Origin: Eledone cirrhosa
Taxonomy: Eukaryota; Mollusca; Cephalopoda; Octopoda; Eledonidae
Reading direction: 5' to 3'
Assembly: GCA_964016885.1 (NCBI GenBank)
Contig: OZ024740.1
Coordinates: 8,390,450 to 8,454,449 of the forward strand
Length of the DNA stretch: 64,000 bases
The translations under genes and the position numbers were made by a program. Of the stretch, positions 61,578 to 64,000 are shown piece after piece; the first letter of the stretch is position 1; the number at the start of each line of letters is the position of its first letter. The notes beneath the pieces are model-generated. The model saw only the letters and a program-made list of their open reading frames with translations. It did no database searches and was not told where the DNA came from.

Positions 61578-64000
61578 TATTGGTATATCAGTTTCGATTG
61601 GTATATCAGTTTCGATTGATATATCAGTTTCGAATAGTATGACAGTTTCTACTGGTATGTCAGTTTCGATTAGTATATCAGTTTCTATTGGTATGTCAGT
61701 TTCTATTGGTATATCAGTTTCGATTGGTATATCAGTTTCGATTAGTATGTCAGTTTCTATTAGTATGTTAGTTTCGATTAGTATATCAGTTTCTATTGGT
61801 ATGTCAGTCTCGATCGGTATGTCAGTTTCGATTTGTATATCAGTTCCGATTGGTATATCAGTTTCGATTTGTATGTCAGTTTCGATTGGTATGTCAATTT
61901 CGATTGGTATATCAGTTTCTATTGGTATATCAGTTTCTAATGGTATGTCAATTTCTATTGGTATATCAGATTCGATTGGTATGTCACTTTCGATTAGTAT
62001 GTCAGTTTCTATTGGTATGTCAGTTTTGATTGGTATATCAGTTTCAATTGGTATGTCAGTTTCGATTGGTATGTCAGTTTCGATTGGTTTATCAGTTTCA
62101 ATTGGTATGTAAGTTTTGATTGGTATGTCAGTTTCGATCGGGATGTCAGTTTCGATTGGTATATCAGTTTCTATTGGTATGTCAGTTTCGATTGGTATAT
62201 CAATTTCGATTTGTATATCAGTTCCTATTGCTATATCAGTTTCTATTGGTATGTCAGTTTCAATCGGTATGTAAGTTTCGATTGGTATATCAGTTTCGAT
62301 TGGTATGTCAGTTTCGATTGGTATATCAGTTTCTATAGGTATGTCAGTTTCTATTGTTATATCAGTTTCGATTGGTATATCTGTTTCGATTAGTATGTCA
62401 GTTTCTATTGGTATATCAGTTTCTATTGGTATGTTAGTTTCGATTGGTATGTCAATTTCGATTGGTATATAAGTTTAGATTACTATGTCAGTTTCTATTG
62501 GTATATCAGTTTCGATTGGTATATTAGTTTCGATTAGTATATCAGTTTCTATAGGTATGTTAGTTTCTATTGGTATATCAGTTTTGACTGGTATATCAGT
62601 TTCGATTAGTATGTCAGTTTCGATTGTTTTGTCAGTTTCGATTTGTATATCAGTTCCGATTGGTAAGTCAGTCTCGATTGGTATGTCAGTTTCGATTGGT
62701 ATATCAGTTTAGATTGGTATGTCGGTTTCGATTGGTATGTCAGTTACGATTAGTATATCAGTTTATATTGGTATCTCAGTTTCTATTGTTATATCACTTT
62801 CTATTGGTATGTCAGTTTCGATAGGTATGTCAGTTTCTATTGGTATATCAGTTTCGATTGGTATGTAAGTTTCTATTGGTATGTCAGTTTCGATTGGTAT
62901 ATCAGTTTCGATTGGTATGTCAGTTTCAATTGTTATATCAGTTTCTATTTGTATGTCAATTAGGATAGGTATGTCAGTTTCTATTGGTATATCAGTTTCG
63001 ATTAGTATGTCAGTTTCTATTGGTATATCAGTTTCTATTGGTATGTTAGTTTCGATTGGTATGTCAGTTTCTATTGGTATGTTAGTTTCGATTGGTATGT
63101 CAGTTTCGATTGGTATGTCAGTTTCGATTGGTATGTCAATTTCGATTGTATATCAGTTTCTATTAGTATGTTAGTTTCTATTGGAATATCAGTTTCGATA
63201 GGTATATCTGTTTCGATTAGTATGTCAGTTTCTATTTGTATGTTTGTTTCGATTAGTATATCAGTTTCTATTGGTATGTCAGTTTCGATCGGTATGTCAG
63301 TTTCAATTGATATATCAGTTTCGATTGGTATATCAGTTTCGATTGGTATATCAGTTTCTATTGGTATGTCAGTTTCTATTGGTATATCAGTTTCTATTGG
63401 TATGTCAGTTTCTATTGGTATATCAGTTTCGATTGGTATATCAGTTTCGATTAGTATGTCAGTTTCGATTATTATGTCAGTTTCGATTTGTATATCAGTT
63501 CCGATTGGTATGTCAGTGTCGATTGGTATGTCAGTTTCGATTTGTATATCAGTTCCGATTGGTATGTCAGTCTCGATTGGTATGTCGGTTTCGATTGGTA
63601 TGTCAGTTTCGATTAGTATATCAGTTTATATTGGTATATCAGTTTCGATTGGTATGTAAGTTTCTATTGGTATGTCAGTTTCGATTGGTATATCAGTTTC
63701 GATTGGTATGTCAGTTTCAATTGTTATATCAGTTTCTATTTGTATGTCAATTAGGATAGGTATGTCAGTTTCTATTGGTATATCAGTTTCGATTGGTATA
63801 TCAGTTTCGATTGGTATATCAGTTTCTATTGGTATGTCAGTTTCTATTGGTATATAAATTTCTATTGGTATGTCAGTTTCGATTGGTATGTCAGTTTCGA
63901 TTGGTATATCAGTTCCGATTGGTATGTCAGTTTCGATTGGTATGTCAGTTTCGATTGGTATATCAGTTTCGATTGGTATGTAAGTTTCGATTGGTATGTC

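Larger units (their letters stand above)
19292..64000. repeat. 18-bp satellite array, right arm
   Basis: The same 18-bp satellite resumes directly after the retrotransposon tail in the same orientation and continues to the window edge, so the true array is longer than shown. It holds about 2,480 monomers. Its variant composition changes along its length. The 17-bp TTTCATTGG monomer typical of the left arm recurs near 20520, 24838, 26350 and 28887 and is not seen after about 29 kb. A distinctive monomer containing CAATTAGGATAGG becomes frequent from 33 kb onward. Copies of kilobase-sized blocks are most alike near the right end. No gene, RNA gene or other element is visible in this arm. Confidence 0.98.

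Noticed and set aside
16603..63765. CAATTAGGATAGG monomers as telomeric (TTAGG-type) repeats.
   Set aside because: The TTAGG occurs once per marker monomer inside the 18-bp register and never in tandem. It is a satellite variant.
1..64000. CRISPR array or bacterial surface-protein repeat region.
   Set aside because: There are no unique spacers between repeats, the unit is 18 bp, and the embedded LINE shows eukaryotic DNA.
1..64000. CENP-B box in the TTCGATTGG monomer.
   Set aside because: The monomer has TTCG but lacks the downstream A..CGGG part of the canonical box, so there is no real match.

Overview
This window is almost entirely satellite DNA. About 63.3 of its 64.0 kb is a head-to-tail array of an 18-bp monomer with consensus TATCAGTTTCGATTGGTA (about 33% GC, T-rich and C-poor on the + strand, one CpG per monomer), roughly 3,500 copies in a single orientation. 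No functional gene, tRNA, rRNA, CRISPR array, promoter or terminator can be supported anywhere in it.

The only non-satellite sequence is a 706-bp island at 18586-19291. It is the 3' end of a non-LTR (LINE-type) retrotransposon: 133 codons of the C-terminal part of a reverse-transcriptase polyprotein, a stop codon, a 3' UTR and a (GAT)8 tail. The UTR closely resembles, from memory, a 3' tail that is very common in squid and octopus genomes ('aagggcatccagctgtagaaa', 'aacccatgc.agc.tgga', 'aacggacgt.aa..' then GAT repeats). The window is therefore eukaryotic and most likely from a cephalopod mollusc. The satellite monomer itself gives no taxonomic clue that I recognise.

The monomers carry private variants arranged into higher-order repeats (HORs) of about 2.0-6.8 kb, produced by successive tandem segmental duplications. 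Layout: 2.1-6.9 kb, a near-tandem pair of ~2.3 kb; 5.7-12.9 kb, a tandem pair of 3.6 kb; 12.7-25.4 kb, a diverged pair of ~6 kb superunits with the retrotransposon fragment exactly between them; 25.7-30.7 kb, a 2.5-kb tandem pair; 32.6-34.4 kb, a ~0.9-kb pair; 35.1-35.5 kb, a 180-bp pair; 35.6-41.7 kb, interleaved 2.5 and 2.7 kb pairs; 41.2-51.8 kb, three consecutive HOR copies of 3.7, 3.6 and 3.2 kb; 53.1-62.3 kb, a 3.7-kb pair in which a 2,052-bp segment was later duplicated again with only three differences seen. Size differences between copies are nearly always multiples of 18 bp, as expected from in-register unequal exchange.

The point most worth a second look is the relation between the monomer and the genetic code. 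Eighteen is a multiple of three and five of the six frames of the consensus are open, so the array is full of long open frames. The longest are on the minus strand and would encode a Pro-Ile-Glu-Thr-Asp-Ile hexapeptide repeat (up to 1,130 codons). The two most variable monomer positions are silent in that frame. A neutral explanation (very few one-step stop mutations in that frame) is sufficient for the lengths, so no gene is called, but specific tests are given.
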